Origin: JBBRVW01 sp038246545
GTDB lineage: Bacteria > Actinomycetota > Actinomycetes > JACCUZ01
Direction of reading: 5' to 3'
Assembly: GCA_038246545.1 (NCBI GenBank)
Contig: JBBRVW010000029.1
Location: 1 to 64,000, forward strand
Length of the DNA stretch: 64,000 nt
Each line of letters opens with the position of its first letter. The stretch's first letter is position 1. Shown one piece after another: positions 16,217 through 26,267 of the stretch. The notes under the pieces were generated by a model. The model ran no database searches and was not told the origin of the DNA. It saw nothing but the letters and a program-made list of their open reading frames with translations. A program made the translations under genes and the position numbers.

Positions 16217-17085
16217 GGCTGCTCGAGCAGGGCCACGACGACCGGCCAGATCAGCTCGGCCTCGGCGGCCTGTCCCCTGGTGTTGAGGTGGGCGTAGTCG
16301 GGAGAGAAGTTCTCGATCGTGTCGAGGTACGCCTTGCGCACGCCGCCATCGGTCGCGCAGTTCGGGACCTCTGCGCAGACACGTGCTGTCTCTGCTTCGT
16401 ACGCATCGATCACCGCGCTGAGCTTCTTGACGCCGGACTTGCGCAGGTTCCCGTCGGAATCGAAGAACGAGCAGGGGTCGTCCCAGGTCAGGTCGTTCTT
16501 GGCTGCGGGGTCGTGTGCGACGAGCCTCGTGATGAAGGAGAGGCTCGGCCGTCCGAGCTGCCCGGCGACGAGGATCGCGGTGCTCGGCGACGCCTCGTGG
16601 ATCAGCGCGAGGGCGTCGCGGAGGGCCTGACCGACGTCCGCGACGTGGGAACCGTCGCAGTTGATGTCGTTGTCGACCGTCTGGACGATCGCCAGGGCCG
16701 GAGCCGGGACTGATTCCAGCGCCTGCTCAGCCTGGCTCGTCAGGGCCGAGGCCGGTGCCCCGCCGAAGGCGGTGTTCGCGACCTGGCCCTCGGTCTCGGG
16801 CAGGAGGGCGACCATGCGGAGGTAGACGCTGTCGACCTGTGGGTCGTCCCCGGTCGCCCACGACTTCCCCGGGACCGCCTCCAGGCGCGCACCGGTGCCT
16901 TCACCGGTGAGCCCCGAGTGCCCGATCGCGACAATGCCCACGGGATGCGCGCGGTCGGGGGTCGGGGACGCGACGGTGGCCCCGGTGGGCCCGGTCGGCG
17001 CCGACGACGTCGTGCTCGCCGAGCACCCCGCGAGCAGGAGTGTCGCCGCGACCACGGCACAGAGCTTCGGCGTCACGTCGCTCAT
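16213..17085 (-). CDS. SGNH/GDSL-hydrolase-like lipoprotein
   Basis: A 290-residue exported lipoprotein. The signal peptide ends in the lipobox LLAGC (Cys21), followed by a Ser/Thr/Pro linker. The catalytic-type block I is AIGHSGLTGEG with Ser57. A later block QTVDNDINCDGS resembles the Gly/Asn blocks, and the C-terminal DYAHLNTRGQAAEAELIW supplies Asp and His in the block V arrangement (D-x-x-H). It would act outside the membrane as an esterase or lipase-like hydrolase. It starts 9 bases downstream of the DUF1116 gene on the same strand, so it may be the last gene of that operon. Confidence 0.8.
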   Translation of the reverse strand: MSDVTPKLCAVVAATLLLAGCSASTTSSAPTGPTGATVASPTPDRAHPVGIVAIGHSGLTGEGTGARLEAVPGKSWATGDDPQVDSVYLRMVALLPETEGQVANTAFGGAPASALTSQAEQALESVPAPALAIVQTVDNDINCDGSHVADVGQALRDALALIHEASPSTAILVAGQLGRPSLSFITRLVAHDPAAKNDLTWDDPCSFFDSDGNLRKSGVKKLSAVIDAYEAETARVCAEVPNCATDGGVRKAYLDTIENFSPDYAHLNTRGQAAEAELIWPVVVALLEQP

Positions 17086-17094
17086 GTGCGGCTC

Positions 17095-18510
17095 TCAGGG
17101 CTCGAGGCCGAGCGGCGGGGCGAGTTCCGCGAGAGCGGCTACGGCGGCCGGGAAGATCTCGGCCGGCGGGTTGACCAGACCGGCGCCGACCTGGCCGGTG
17201 CCGGCGACCTTGCCGGCCATGCCGGTGTTGATGTGGGGCAGGATCCCGGTCCGTGTCACCAGCGTCGCGTCGATGCCGGTCGGTGTGCCGCGGAAGCCGA
17301 GCACCGGCACCTGGTAGACGGGGTTCTCGGCCAGGGTGATCTCGTACATCAGCCGAGTCGCCTCGATCGCGTCGGCCACCTCGCCGCCGACGAACTTCAC
17401 GATGGCCGGGGCCGCCGCCATCGCGAAGCCGCCGATTCCGCCGGTCTCGGTGATGGCCGAGTCACCGATGTCGGGGTTGGCGTCCTCGGGGCCGAACGCG
17501 CCGAGGAACAGTCCCTCGGGGGTGTCGGCCGGGCCGGTGAACCACTGGTCGCCGGTGCCGGAGACCTGGATGCCGAAGTCCGTGCCGTTGCGGGCCATGG
17601 CGACCACGAGCGATGAGCCGGGGACGTCGCGGGCAGCGTCGCCGGCGAGCTTGCAGGCCGGCATGCCGAGGTTGAGGAAGAAGTGGTCGTTGCTGCCGAT
17701 GAAGCGTGCGGCCTCGGCGACGTCGGCGGTCGGCGCGCCGGAACCGATGAGGTCGGGCAGGATCTCGCGCAGGAACATCAGCGTGCCGGCCCTGTTGCGG
17801 TTGTGGCCCTCGTCGCCCATCTGGAGCATCTGGGCGGCGATGGCCTTCACGTCGACCGTGCCGTGCGACCGCACCGCGGTCTGCAGCAGAGGCCCCAGGA
17901 CGGCTGACATCCAGCGCAGGCGCTCGACCACCTCGGGACCGTAGGCGCCGTACCGCAGCACCTTCCCGAGCCCCTCGTTCAGCGAGCACCACGCGGATCC
18001 GCCGTGCACGGGGTCGCGCAGCTCGAACATCCACATCGACGGGCTGACCACGCCGGCCATCGGCCCGACCGTGCGGTGGTGGTGGCACGGGTCCAGGGAG
18101 ACGCCGTCACCCTTCGCCAGTGCAGCCTCGGACTCCTCGGCGGTGCCGGCGAGGCCCTCCAGCAGCATCGCGCCGACCAGGGCACCTCGCAGAGGGCCGG
18201 AGGCCCGGTCCCACCCGATCGGCGGTCCGGCGTGCAGGAACTCGCCGCGGCCCAGCCCCAGCGCCTCCGAGGCAGGGCGCACGTCGACCAGCTCGGCGCC
18301 GGCGGTGAGCATCCGGTCGACGGCCTCGGCGTTGGCCGGGCCGTGGCGGGGGTCGGCGAGCACCCGCGCGAGATGCACCTCGGTGCCCGAGTCGCCCAGT
18401 GGCGGGCGCCAGTCGACCTGGGTGACCTCGACCGCCTGGGCGGCCAACGCGTCGGAGAACATCTGGGCGCCGACCGCCACCACCCGCGGGGCGCCGTCGA
18501 GCAGCGTCAT
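17095..18510 (-). CDS. DUF1116 protein (YlbE/AllG-like)
   Basis: A 471-residue DUF1116 protein. Recognisable family blocks are VDWRPPLGDSGTEVHLARVL near residue 30, PCHHHRTVGPMAGVVSPSMW near 150, GDEGHNRNRAGT near 235, and MARNGTDFGIQVSG. In E. coli YlbE (AllG) works with FdrA (AllF) and YlbF (AllH) as the oxamate carbamoyltransferase of allantoin breakdown, which splits oxalurate to oxamate and carbamoyl phosphate. The same three families are contiguous here, with 4-base overlaps. A related transcarbamoylase reaction is inferred, but the true substrate is unknown. Confidence 0.85.
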   Translation of the reverse strand: MTLLDGAPRVVAVGAQMFSDALAAQAVEVTQVDWRPPLGDSGTEVHLARVLADPRHGPANAEAVDRMLTAGAELVDVRPASEALGLGRGEFLHAGPPIGWDRASGPLRGALVGAMLLEGLAGTAEESEAALAKGDGVSLDPCHHHRTVGPMAGVVSPSMWMFELRDPVHGGSAWCSLNEGLGKVLRYGAYGPEVVERLRWMSAVLGPLLQTAVRSHGTVDVKAIAAQMLQMGDEGHNRNRAGTLMFLREILPDLIGSGAPTADVAEAARFIGSNDHFFLNLGMPACKLAGDAARDVPGSSLVVAMARNGTDFGIQVSGTGDQWFTGPADTPEGLFLGAFGPEDANPDIGDSAITETGGIGGFAMAAAPAIVKFVGGEVADAIEATRLMYEITLAENPVYQVPVLGFRGTPTGIDATLVTRTGILPHINTGMAGKVAGTGQVGAGLVNPPAEIFPAAVAALAELAPPLGLEP

Positions 18511-19997
18511 CGTGAGCCTCCGGTCACCAGGGAGACGGCGTGCCGGGCGGCGGCCGCGTTGGAGAGGAACACCGCGGCACCGGCCGCGTGCAGCTGGTCG
18601 GCCTGCCCTCGGGGCGACTGCGGGTCGTCGACCGCCGCGCACAGCGAGACGACGACCGCGAGCGCGCGGCCGTCGGCCGCGGCGGTCGCTCTGGCCGCGG
18701 CGAGCGCCGGCGCCAGCTCGGCAGCCGGGTCGGGGTGCGCCGCGTGGCCGAGGACGACGTCGAGCAGCAGCACCGAGCAGGACCGGTCGGCGGCCTCGAC
18801 GGCGATCCGGTCGAGCCGGCTGCGCTGGTCGATCATCGGGTGCGCCCGGCCCTGCGTCAGCCTGTCGTCGCCCAGGTCGAGCATGGTGTGCCCGGCCGAG
18901 CGCAGGTCCGGGCCCAGCGACCACTCGGGTCGCAGCGCGATGTTCGAGCGCACCTCGCCGAGGGCGGCCGCCGCGATCACCATCGACTCGTCGCACAGGG
19001 TCCCCCCGGCGAACAGGCCGCGCAGGCTGCCGCCGGGCGGCGGTGGCGGCTGCTCGTCCCACGACCACGGCTCGCGCCACTCGACACCCACCGCCTCGAC
19101 GGCGCGCTGTGCCACCGTGGTGAGGTCGTCCTGCCCCTCGCCGAGCAGCGCCAGCAGGACCGGGGTGCGCAGCGTCCGGGCGTACGCCGTGATGTCGGCG
19201 GCGACCGTGGCGTCCGGCGGCTTGGACACCAGGACGACGAGCTCGGTCGAGGGGTCGTCGTCGAGCAGCGCGAGGGCCGCGCGGGTGGACCGACCGCCCA
19301 CCGCCGACGACAGGTCGCGGCCCCCCACGCCGAGGCAGTGGCTGACGCCGACCTCGCGGGTGTCGAGCATGCACATGAGCTGCTGGGCGCCGGTGCCGCT
19401 GGCGGCGACGAGGCCGACCGGCCCGGGCCGCACCGCGTTCGCGAAGCCGAGCCCGACCCCGCCCACCACCGCGGTCCCGCAGTCCGGTCCCATGACGAGC
19501 AGACCGCGCCGGGCCGCCTCGTCCTTGAGCCGCACCTCGGCCTCGACCGACACGTTGTCGCTGAAGACGAGCACCGACAGGCCGGCCGACAGCGCGTCCA
19601 TCGCCTCGGTGAACGAGTGCGGGCCGGGGACCGAGACCACGGCGAGATCGGCCCCGCCGGCCCGGCGGGTGGCCGACCCGACGGTGTGCGGTGGAGGCTC
19701 GTCGCCGAAGCTGCCGCCGCCCCCGGCCGAGGACGCGGTCAGCGCCTGCTCCAGGGCCGCGAGGGCGCGCCCGAGCCCGTCGTCGTCCACCGCGCGCACG
19801 GCGAGGACGAGGTCGTTGGGTCCGGTTCCCGGCGGCAGCTGGAAGCCGTCGCCCCGCATCAGCTCGAGGTTCAGCTCGGTGCCCATCGCGACCTGGGCCG
19901 CGGTGACGCCCTCGACGGCGGCGACGTCGCGGCTGACCTGCATGAGGGTCACCGAGTCGTGGTAGATGCCGCGACGGACCTCGACGGTGTCGGTCAT
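18507..19997 (-). CDS. FdrA-like acyl-CoA-synthetase-fold protein (AllF-like)
   Basis: A 496-residue FdrA-family protein. The N-terminus RRGIYHDSVTLMQVSRDV and MGTELNLEL is family-typical. The middle is a succinyl-CoA synthetase alpha-like CoA-binding and ligase fold: AVVSVPGPHSFTEAMDAL, LLVMGPDCGTAVVGGVGLGF, and SHCLGVGGRDLS. FdrA is the large subunit of the E. coli oxamate carbamoyltransferase. It sits between DUF2877 (upstream, 4-base overlap) and DUF1116 (downstream, 4-base overlap), all three on the minus strand. I assign the complex by family and synteny. The catalytic role of FdrA in an obligately aerobic-looking actinobacterium is not established. Confidence 0.88.
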   Translation of the reverse strand: MTDTVEVRRGIYHDSVTLMQVSRDVAAVEGVTAAQVAMGTELNLELMRGDGFQLPPGTGPNDLVLAVRAVDDDGLGRALAALEQALTASSAGGGGSFGDEPPPHTVGSATRRAGGADLAVVSVPGPHSFTEAMDALSAGLSVLVFSDNVSVEAEVRLKDEAARRGLLVMGPDCGTAVVGGVGLGFANAVRPGPVGLVAASGTGAQQLMCMLDTREVGVSHCLGVGGRDLSSAVGGRSTRAALALLDDDPSTELVVLVSKPPDATVAADITAYARTLRTPVLLALLGEGQDDLTTVAQRAVEAVGVEWREPWSWDEQPPPPPGGSLRGLFAGGTLCDESMVIAAAALGEVRSNIALRPEWSLGPDLRSAGHTMLDLGDDRLTQGRAHPMIDQRSRLDRIAVEAADRSCSVLLLDVVLGHAAHPDPAAELAPALAAARATAAADGRALAVVVSLCAAVDDPQSPRGQADQLHAAGAAVFLSNAAAARHAVSLVTGGSR

Positions 19998-20758
19998 GCG
20001 GCGCTCCTGCTCGTCGGGTGCGGGGTGTCGGGGATGGAGGCGTGCCGGGCCAGCGTGTCAGCGGCGAGCAGCAGCCCGCGGGCCAGGGCCGGCCCGGAGG
20101 TGTGCCCGACGGACAGCAGGTCCGGGAGCGTCCGAGCCAGCGCGTCGCCGGGGCCGTGCCCGTCGAGCGCGTCGGCGACGGCCACCACGGCGGGTGCCGC
20201 CAGCCCGTCGGCCGCGAGGAGCAGCAGCTCGGCCGACAGCCAGGTGGTGCCGGCCGGTGCCTGCCGGCCGACGGCGTCCGCCAGGGGGTCGCGCAGGTCC
20301 GGCCGGCCCGCGAGCCCCACGAGCAGCCCCGCCAGCAGGTCGTCGCCGGCCGGCGTCAGCCCGGGACCGAGACCGAGCAGCGGCCGGACCAGCTCGTCCC
20401 AGGGACCCGGCGGGTACGCCGCCGCCTCCTGCCGGGGCCGCGCCGCACGGGGTGCCGCCGGCCGCCACCAGCGCGCGACCCGCACCGTCAGCGGCCCGAG
20501 CCGCAGGGACCCGGCACCGGCCTCGGCCGGGTCGCCCGGCCGGACCCCGGCCAGCGGGTGGTCCGCGGGGCCGAGCAGGACCGAGCAGGGCAGCCGCAGC
20601 CCGCGCGCGGTCTCGACCGCGACCAGCCGGCCGCCGAGGTCGGCGTACGCGCAGTGCGGGAAGACCGCCACCACCCGGCCGGTGACACCGGGCCCGGTGA
20701 GCAGCCGCTGCCGGGGCGTCGGTGCCGCGCCCGGGACCGCAGGGGCGGAAGTCGCCAT
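19994..20758 (-). CDS. DUF2877 protein (YlbF/AllH-like)
   Basis: A 254-residue DUF2877 protein, the first gene of the DUF2877-FdrA-DUF1116 operon. Visible blocks are VFPHCAYADLGGRLVAVET near residue 30 and the conserved LLGLGPGLTPAGDDLLAGLL near 143, the best family marker. The ATG at 20758 is preferred over upstream starts because a TACGGT hexamer lies exactly 6 bases before it. Further upstream sequence in frame is Arg/Pro-rich. In E. coli the homologue is the third component of oxamate carbamoyltransferase. No carbamate kinase gene, the usual fourth partner, is present in the window. Confidence 0.85.
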   Translation of the reverse strand: MATSAPAVPGAAPTPRQRLLTGPGVTGRVVAVFPHCAYADLGGRLVAVETARGLRLPCSVLLGPADHPLAGVRPGDPAEAGAGSLRLGPLTVRVARWWRPAAPRAARPRQEAAAYPPGPWDELVRPLLGLGPGLTPAGDDLLAGLLVGLAGRPDLRDPLADAVGRQAPAGTTWLSAELLLLAADGLAAPAVVAVADALDGHGPGDALARTLPDLLSVGHTSGPALARGLLLAADTLARHASIPDTPHPTSRSAA

Positions 20759-20760
20759 GC

Positions 20761-20780
20761 CGCGACCGTAACGGGTCGCG
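20761..20780 (-). promoter_or_regulatory. inverted repeat around the -10 of the DUF2877-FdrA-DUF1116 operon
   Basis: CGCGACC-GTAACG-GGTCGCG is a perfect 7-bp inverted repeat with a 6-bp spacer, ending two bases from the DUF2877 start codon. On the minus strand it contains TACGGT (20765-20770), placed 6 bases before the ATG. GTGAGA lies 18 bases upstream as a possible -35 (4 of 6 matches). A dimeric repressor bound here would cover the promoter. The regulator is unknown. Confidence 0.5.
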
Positions 20781-20893
20781 GCGGGACATCTCACGCGTTG
20801 TGGGACCCGACAGCGGCGACGCCCCGGATTCTGTCCTGGCGGATCCCCCCGACCTCCCACATCCAGGCGTCCGGATGGGCCACCCTGCTCCCG

Positions 20894-20909
20894 GGTGACG
20901 TGCGTCACC
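20894..20909. promoter_or_regulatory. palindromic element upstream of the NCS2 permease
   Basis: GGTGACG-TG-CGTCACC is a perfect 7-bp inverted repeat with a 2-base centre, 25 bases before the permease ATG at 20935 and within the 176-base divergent promoter region. Its compact two-fold symmetry is that of a typical dimeric regulator site. GGAGG-like CTGGAGGATTCG just before the ATG is the ribosome binding site. Confidence 0.5.
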
Positions 20910-20934
20910 GGCGACGTGAGGCCTGGAGGATTCG

Positions 20935-22380
20935 ATGGCTCTGCTCAGCTGGAAGGTCGTGCACGACGGCAAGACCCCGCCCCCCGGTGAGGTGGTCCGC
21001 CCCGACGAGCGGATGTCCTGGGGCCGCACCACGGGCATCGGCATCCAGCACGTGCTGGCGATGTTCGGGGCCACCTTCGTGCTGCCACCGATCATGGGGA
21101 TCCCGGGCAACACGGCGGTGTTCTTCTCCGGCATCGGCACCCTGCTGTTCCTCGTCATCGTCCGCAACCGGGTGCCCAGCTACCTCGGCACCAGCGCGGC
21201 ATTCATCGGTCCGGCGTTCGCGGTCTACAACGGCGGCGGCGACCTGTCCCAGGTGCTGTTCGGGGTGCTCTCGGCCGGCGTGATCTTCTTCCTGGTCGGT
21301 TTCCTCGTCAACGCCGGCGGGGCTCACATCATCAACGTGATCATCCCGCCGGTGCTCACCGGCACGGTCGTCATGCTGATCGGCTTGAACCTGGCCGGGC
21401 CGGTCGCGTACAACGCCTACTGGATCAGGGACCAGTGGCTCGCTCTCGTCACCCTGGCGATCACGATCCTGCTGCTCGTGTTCCTGCGCGGCTTCATGCG
21501 GCGCATCGCCATCCTGCTCGCGGTGGTGGCCGGCTGGGTCGCGGCCTGGTTGATGGACCTGCTGCACATCGCCCGCCTCAAGGCCGAGGACGGCTCGATC
21601 ATCGACCGGATCAACTGGGTCGCGCCCAAGCCGGGCGGGAAGTCGCTCTCGCTCGGTGACGCGGGATGGGTCGGGCTGCCCGACTTCACCTCTCCCAGCT
21701 TCTCCCTCACCGCGTTCCTGGTCTTCCTGCCCGTGGTCATCGTCCTCATCGCCGAGAACGCCGGCCACGTCAAGGCCGTGTCGGAGATGACCGGTGCCGA
21801 CCTCGACCAGGACCTCGGCCGGGCCTTCATGGGTGATGGTGCGGCCACGACGATCGCGGGGGCGTTCGGCGGTGCCGGCACCACGACGTACGCCGAGAAC
21901 ATCGGGGTCATGGCCGCCACCCGGATCTACTCGACGGCCGCCTACGGCATCGCCGCGATCACGGCCATCCTGTTCGGCCTGATCCCGAAGTTCGGCGTGC
22001 TGGTCGGGTCGATCCCGGCGGGCGTGCTGGGCGGCGTGACGATCGTGCTCTACGGCATGATCGCGGTCCTCGGCGCGAAGATCTGGGTGAGCAACCGGGT
22101 CGACTTCGGCCAGACCCGCAACCTCGTCCCGGCCGCCGCGGGCATCATCCTCGGCGCCGGCGACGTGACCCTGAAGATCTCCGACAAGGTCAGCCTGGGC
22201 GGCATCACGATGGGCACCGTCGTGGCACTGATCACCTACCACCTGTTCCGCGTCGTGAACAACCCCGAGGACGCCGCGCACGACGCCGTGGTGGCGCCGA
22301 GCGACGCCTTCGACGAGGACGACGACGGGGCCGGCCCGGGTCAGGGCCGTCATGGTGGTCCGCCTCGAGGGCCCGCCTGA
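20935..22380 (+). CDS. NCS2 nucleobase:proton symporter, uracil type (UraA/RutG-like)
   Basis: A 481-residue permease with about 14 membrane segments. The N-terminal part has QHVLAMFGATFVLPPIMG and FFSGIGTLLFL, then VPSYLGTSAAFIGP, very like RutG. The substrate helices carry Glu274 and His278 (VLIAENAGHVK) and TTTYAENIGVMAATRIYS with Glu321. These are the positions used for uracil in UraA-type carriers (TTYGENIG), rather than the xanthine/urate signature. A pyrimidine or similar lactam is therefore the likely cargo. The last 45 residues are an acidic, Gly-rich cytoplasmic tail. It is divergent from the FdrA operon and is followed by a strong terminator. Confidence 0.9.
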   Translation: MALLSWKVVHDGKTPPPGEVVRPDERMSWGRTTGIGIQHVLAMFGATFVLPPIMGIPGNTAVFFSGIGTLLFLVIVRNRVPSYLGTSAAFIGPAFAVYNGGGDLSQVLFGVLSAGVIFFLVGFLVNAGGAHIINVIIPPVLTGTVVMLIGLNLAGPVAYNAYWIRDQWLALVTLAITILLLVFLRGFMRRIAILLAVVAGWVAAWLMDLLHIARLKAEDGSIIDRINWVAPKPGGKSLSLGDAGWVGLPDFTSPSFSLTAFLVFLPVVIVLIAENAGHVKAVSEMTGADLDQDLGRAFMGDGAATTIAGAFGGAGTTTYAENIGVMAATRIYSTAAYGIAAITAILFGLIPKFGVLVGSIPAGVLGGVTIVLYGMIAVLGAKIWVSNRVDFGQTRNLVPAAAGIILGAGDVTLKISDKVSLGGITMGTVVALITYHLFRVVNNPEDAAHDAVVAPSDAFDEDDDGAGPGQGRHGGPPRGPA

Positions 22381-22401
22381 GCCGCGGTAGGCGCCGGCCG
22401 A

Positions 22402-22441
22402 CCGACGGGCCGGGGGCGGCTGCTCGCCCCCGGCCCGTCGG
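22402..22441 (+). terminator. 17-bp stem-loop terminator after the NCS2 permease
   Basis: A perfect 17-bp GC-rich stem (arms 22402-22418 and 22425-22441) with a 6-base loop GCTGCT begins 21 bases after the permease stop. There is no T-run after it, as is usual for actinobacterial hairpin terminators. It separates the permease from the coxM transcript. Confidence 0.75.
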
Positions 22442-22459
22442 TAGGACAGGATCGGTCGT

Positions 22460-23316
22460 GTGAAGCCGTCCCCGTTCGCCTGGTCGGCGCCTACGTCGCT
22501 CGACGAGGTGCTGGCGGTGCTGGCACAGGTCGGCGACGACGGCAAGGTCCTCGCCGGCGGCCAGAGCCTGCTGCCGATGCTCAACATGCGGCTGGCCGCA
22601 CCGGCGCACCTGGTCGACATCAACCGGGTGGCCGAGTTCGGCTACGTGCGGACGACCGACGATGCCGTCGTCGTCGGCGCACTGGCCCGGCACGCCCACG
22701 TCGAGCGCGACGAGCCGGCGTACGCCGTGCAACCGCTGCTGCGCAGGGCGCTGCAGCTCGTGGCGCACCCCGTCATCCGCAACCGCGGCACCACGGTGGG
22801 CAGCATCGCGCACGCCGACCCGAGCGGCGAGATGACCGCCGTGCTGGCCCTGACAGGCGGTTCGGTGCAGGTGGCCGCCGCCGCCGGGAGGCGCACCGTC
22901 GCCGCCGCGGACTTCTTCGCCGGACCCCTCGAGTCGACCCTCGCCTATGGCGAGCTCGCCGAGTCGGTCACCTTCCCGGCGTTCCCCCCGGGCAGCGGGT
23001 CGGCGTTCGTCGAGGTGGCGCGGCGGCACGGCGACTACGCGATGTGCGGCCTCGGGGCGGTGGTGACCCTCACCGACGGCGTCGTCACCGCGGCCCGGGC
23101 CGGCTACGTGTCGGTCTCCCCGACACCGCTCGTGCTGGACCTGACCGAGGCGGTGCGCGGCGCCGAGCCGTCCACCGCCGGCTGGGCCGCGGCCGGCGAG
23201 CTCGCGGCCGGGCAGGTCGACCCGGAGCCGGACATCCACGCCACCGCCGACTACCGCCGGCAGCTGGTGCGGGTGCTCACCGCGCGGGCGCTGGCCGAGG
23301 CGGCGGGGAGGGCGGC

Positions 23317-23320
<4 letters not shown>
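22460..23320 (+). CDS. molybdenum hydroxylase FAD-binding subunit (CoxM-like)
   Basis: The medium subunit of a xanthine-oxidase-family enzyme, 286 residues. It carries electrons from the iron-sulfur subunit to FAD. The FAD-binding PCMH fold is seen in GKVLAGGQSLLPMLNMRLA (residues about 28-46) and NRGTTVGSIAHADPSGE (about 110-125). The C-terminal CO-dehydrogenase flavoprotein domain begins near FVEVARRHGDYAM. The GTG start is 18 bases after the terminator. A CAGGAT hexamer 7 bases before it suggests a leaderless message. ATGA overlap joins it to the 2Fe-2S subunit. Confidence 0.92.
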
Positions 23321-23819
<499 letters not shown>

Positions 23820-23823
<4 letters not shown>

Positions 23824-26267
23824 CCACGCAGATGTTCGGCGAGCGTGTGCAGCGGGTCGAGGACGCGAAGCTGGTCACCGGTACGGCCCACTTCCTCGAC
23901 GACCTCGGGCCTGACTCGCTCGGCGTCGCCTTCGTGCGCAGCCCGCACGCGCACGCCCGGGTGACCGACATCGACGCAAGCGGCGCGCTCGAGGTCGACG
24001 GGCTGGTCGCGGTCTACACCTACGACGACCTCGTCGCCGCCGACGAGGACGAGGGCACCGCGGTGTCCGAGCCGCTGCCGCTGCTCATCCCGCACCCGTC
24101 GCTGACCGCACCCCGCACCGGGTACCCCTTGGCGCGCGACGAGGTCAACCACGTCGGCGAGGCCATCGTGATGGTGGTGGCCGCCGACCGTTACCTCGCC
24201 GAGGACGCCGCCGAGCGCGTGCTCGTGACTTACGAGGTGCTGCCGCCGGTGGTAGGCGTCGACAACGCCCGGCGGGCCGACCGCGCCGTGCACGACGACG
24301 TCCCCGACAACGTCGCGGCCCACCTGGTGCAGGAGGTCGGCGACGTCGAGTCCGCTCTGGCGGCGGCGCCGCACACGCTGAGCCTCGAGCTCGACATCGA
24401 GCGCAGCGCGTCGATGCCGATGGAGGGCAAGGGCGTCCATGCGCGGTGGGACCCCGTCGACGGCTCGCTGCGGGTGCACACGTCGACCCAGACGTCGACA
24501 TCGGTGCGCGCCGCGGTCGCGGCGAAGCTCGCGCTGCCGCTCGGCAAGGTCGAGTGCGTCGCGCCGATGGTGGGCGGGGGCTTCGGCGTCAAGATCGTGC
24601 ACCCATGGCCGGAGGAGGTCCTCGTCCCGTGGGCCGCCCGCCGGCTGAACCGCGAGGTGAAGTGGGTCGAGGACCGGCGCGAGCACTTCGTGTCGTCGGC
24701 GCACGAGCGCGGCCAGCTGCAGGAGGTCACCGTCGGCTTCGACGACGACGGCCGGCTGCTGGCCCTGGACGTGCGGTTCTGGCACGACAACGGCGCCTAC
24801 ACGCCGTACGGCGTCATCGTGCCGATCATCACCAGCACCCAGCTGCTCGGGCCGTACAAGCCGGGTGCCTACCGGTGCGAGTGGTGGTCGCTCTACACCA
24901 ACACCGTGCTGGTGGCGCCCTACCGAGGCGCCGGCCGCCCGCAGGGCTGCTTCCTCATGGAGCGCACCGTCGACGCGATCGCCGACCGGCTCGGGCTCGA
25001 CCGCGCCGAGGTGCGGCGGCGCAACTTCATCACGCCGGACGAGATGCCCTACGACCACCACCTGACCTTCCAGGACGGGCGGCCGCTGATCTACGACTCG
25101 GGGGACTTCCCCGCCTCGCTGCAGAAGCTGCTCGACCTGGTCGGGTGGGACGACGCGCTGGCCGAGGCCGCGTCGGCGCGTGCCGCCGGGCGCAAGGTGG
25201 GCGTCGGCCTCGCCTGCTACGTCGAAGGCACCGGGGTCGGCCCCTACGAGGGCGCGCACGTCGTGGTCGAGACGTCCGGCAAGGTCAAGGTCGCGACCGG
25301 GCTCACGACCCAGGGGCAGGGCCACTTCACGTCGTTCGCGCAGATCGCCGCCGACGAGCTCGGCGTGCCGTTCGAGGACGTCGAGGTCGTCACCGGCGAC
25401 ACCCGTCGTTTCGGCTACGCCGTGGGTACCTTCGCCTCCCGGGCCGCCGTGATGAGCGGCAACGCCATCGCGCTGGCGTCGCGCAAGGTGCGCGCCAAGG
25501 CGCTGCGCATCGCCGGTGACGCGCTCGAGGCCGACCCCGACGACCTCGAGATCGTCGACGGCGTGGTGCGGGTCAAGGGATCGTCGCACGCGTCGATCCC
25601 GCTGGCGACGGTCGCCGTGCTGTCCAACCCGCTGCGGTACGCCTTCGACGAGGCGTCGAAGGCGGCCACCCAGTTCGCGGTCGGCGACACCAGCGGACCG
25701 CCGGTCGCGACCGGCGAGGAACCCGGCCTGGAGGGCACCGACTACTACTCGCCGATGCAGGCGACGTTCGCCAACGGCATGCACGTGGCGATCGTCGAGA
25801 CCGACCCGGACACGGCCGAGATCACGGTTCTCCGCTACTGCGTCGTGCACGACTGCGGACCGCTCATCAACCCGATGATCGTCGAGGGACAGGTGCACGG
25901 CGGTGTCGCACAGGGCGTCGGCGGGGCGCTCTACGAACGGATGCACTACGACGAGAGCGGTCAGCTGCTCAACGCGTCGTTCATGGACTTCCTCATGCCC
26001 TACGCCTCCGAGGTGCCGAAGATCGAGATCGACCACCTCGAGACGCGCTCGCCGCTCAACCCGCTCGGCATCAAGGGCGCGGGGGAGGCCGGCGTGATCC
26101 CGTCCGCCGCCGTGTTCGCCTCGGCGATCGAGGACGCCGAGGGCTTCCCGATCACCCGGATGCCGATCTCGCCGTCCGAGCTGTTCGACCTGCGCCGTCG
26201 GCACGCCGCGGGGCACATCCCGTCGCTGCAGCGGAGCAGCACCTCCGACCCGAAGGAGCAGTCGTGA
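23820..26267 (+). CDS. molybdenum hydroxylase catalytic subunit (CoxL-like, not CO dehydrogenase)
   Basis: The 815-residue molybdopterin-binding subunit of a xanthine-oxidase-family hydroxylase. Motifs seen are VGGGFGVK near residues 251-258, PYRGAGRPQG at 367-376, and GIKGAGEAG with the catalytic-type Glu756. The form I CO dehydrogenase signature AYxCSFR, which carries the copper-binding Cys, is replaced by PYRGAGR, so this is not a bona fide CODH. It belongs to the form-II-like group that hydroxylates N-heterocycles, purines, pyrimidines or aldehydes. Substrate is suggested only by context: uracil-type permease and FdrA complex upstream. GTG starts in the overlap with CoxS. Confidence 0.92.
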
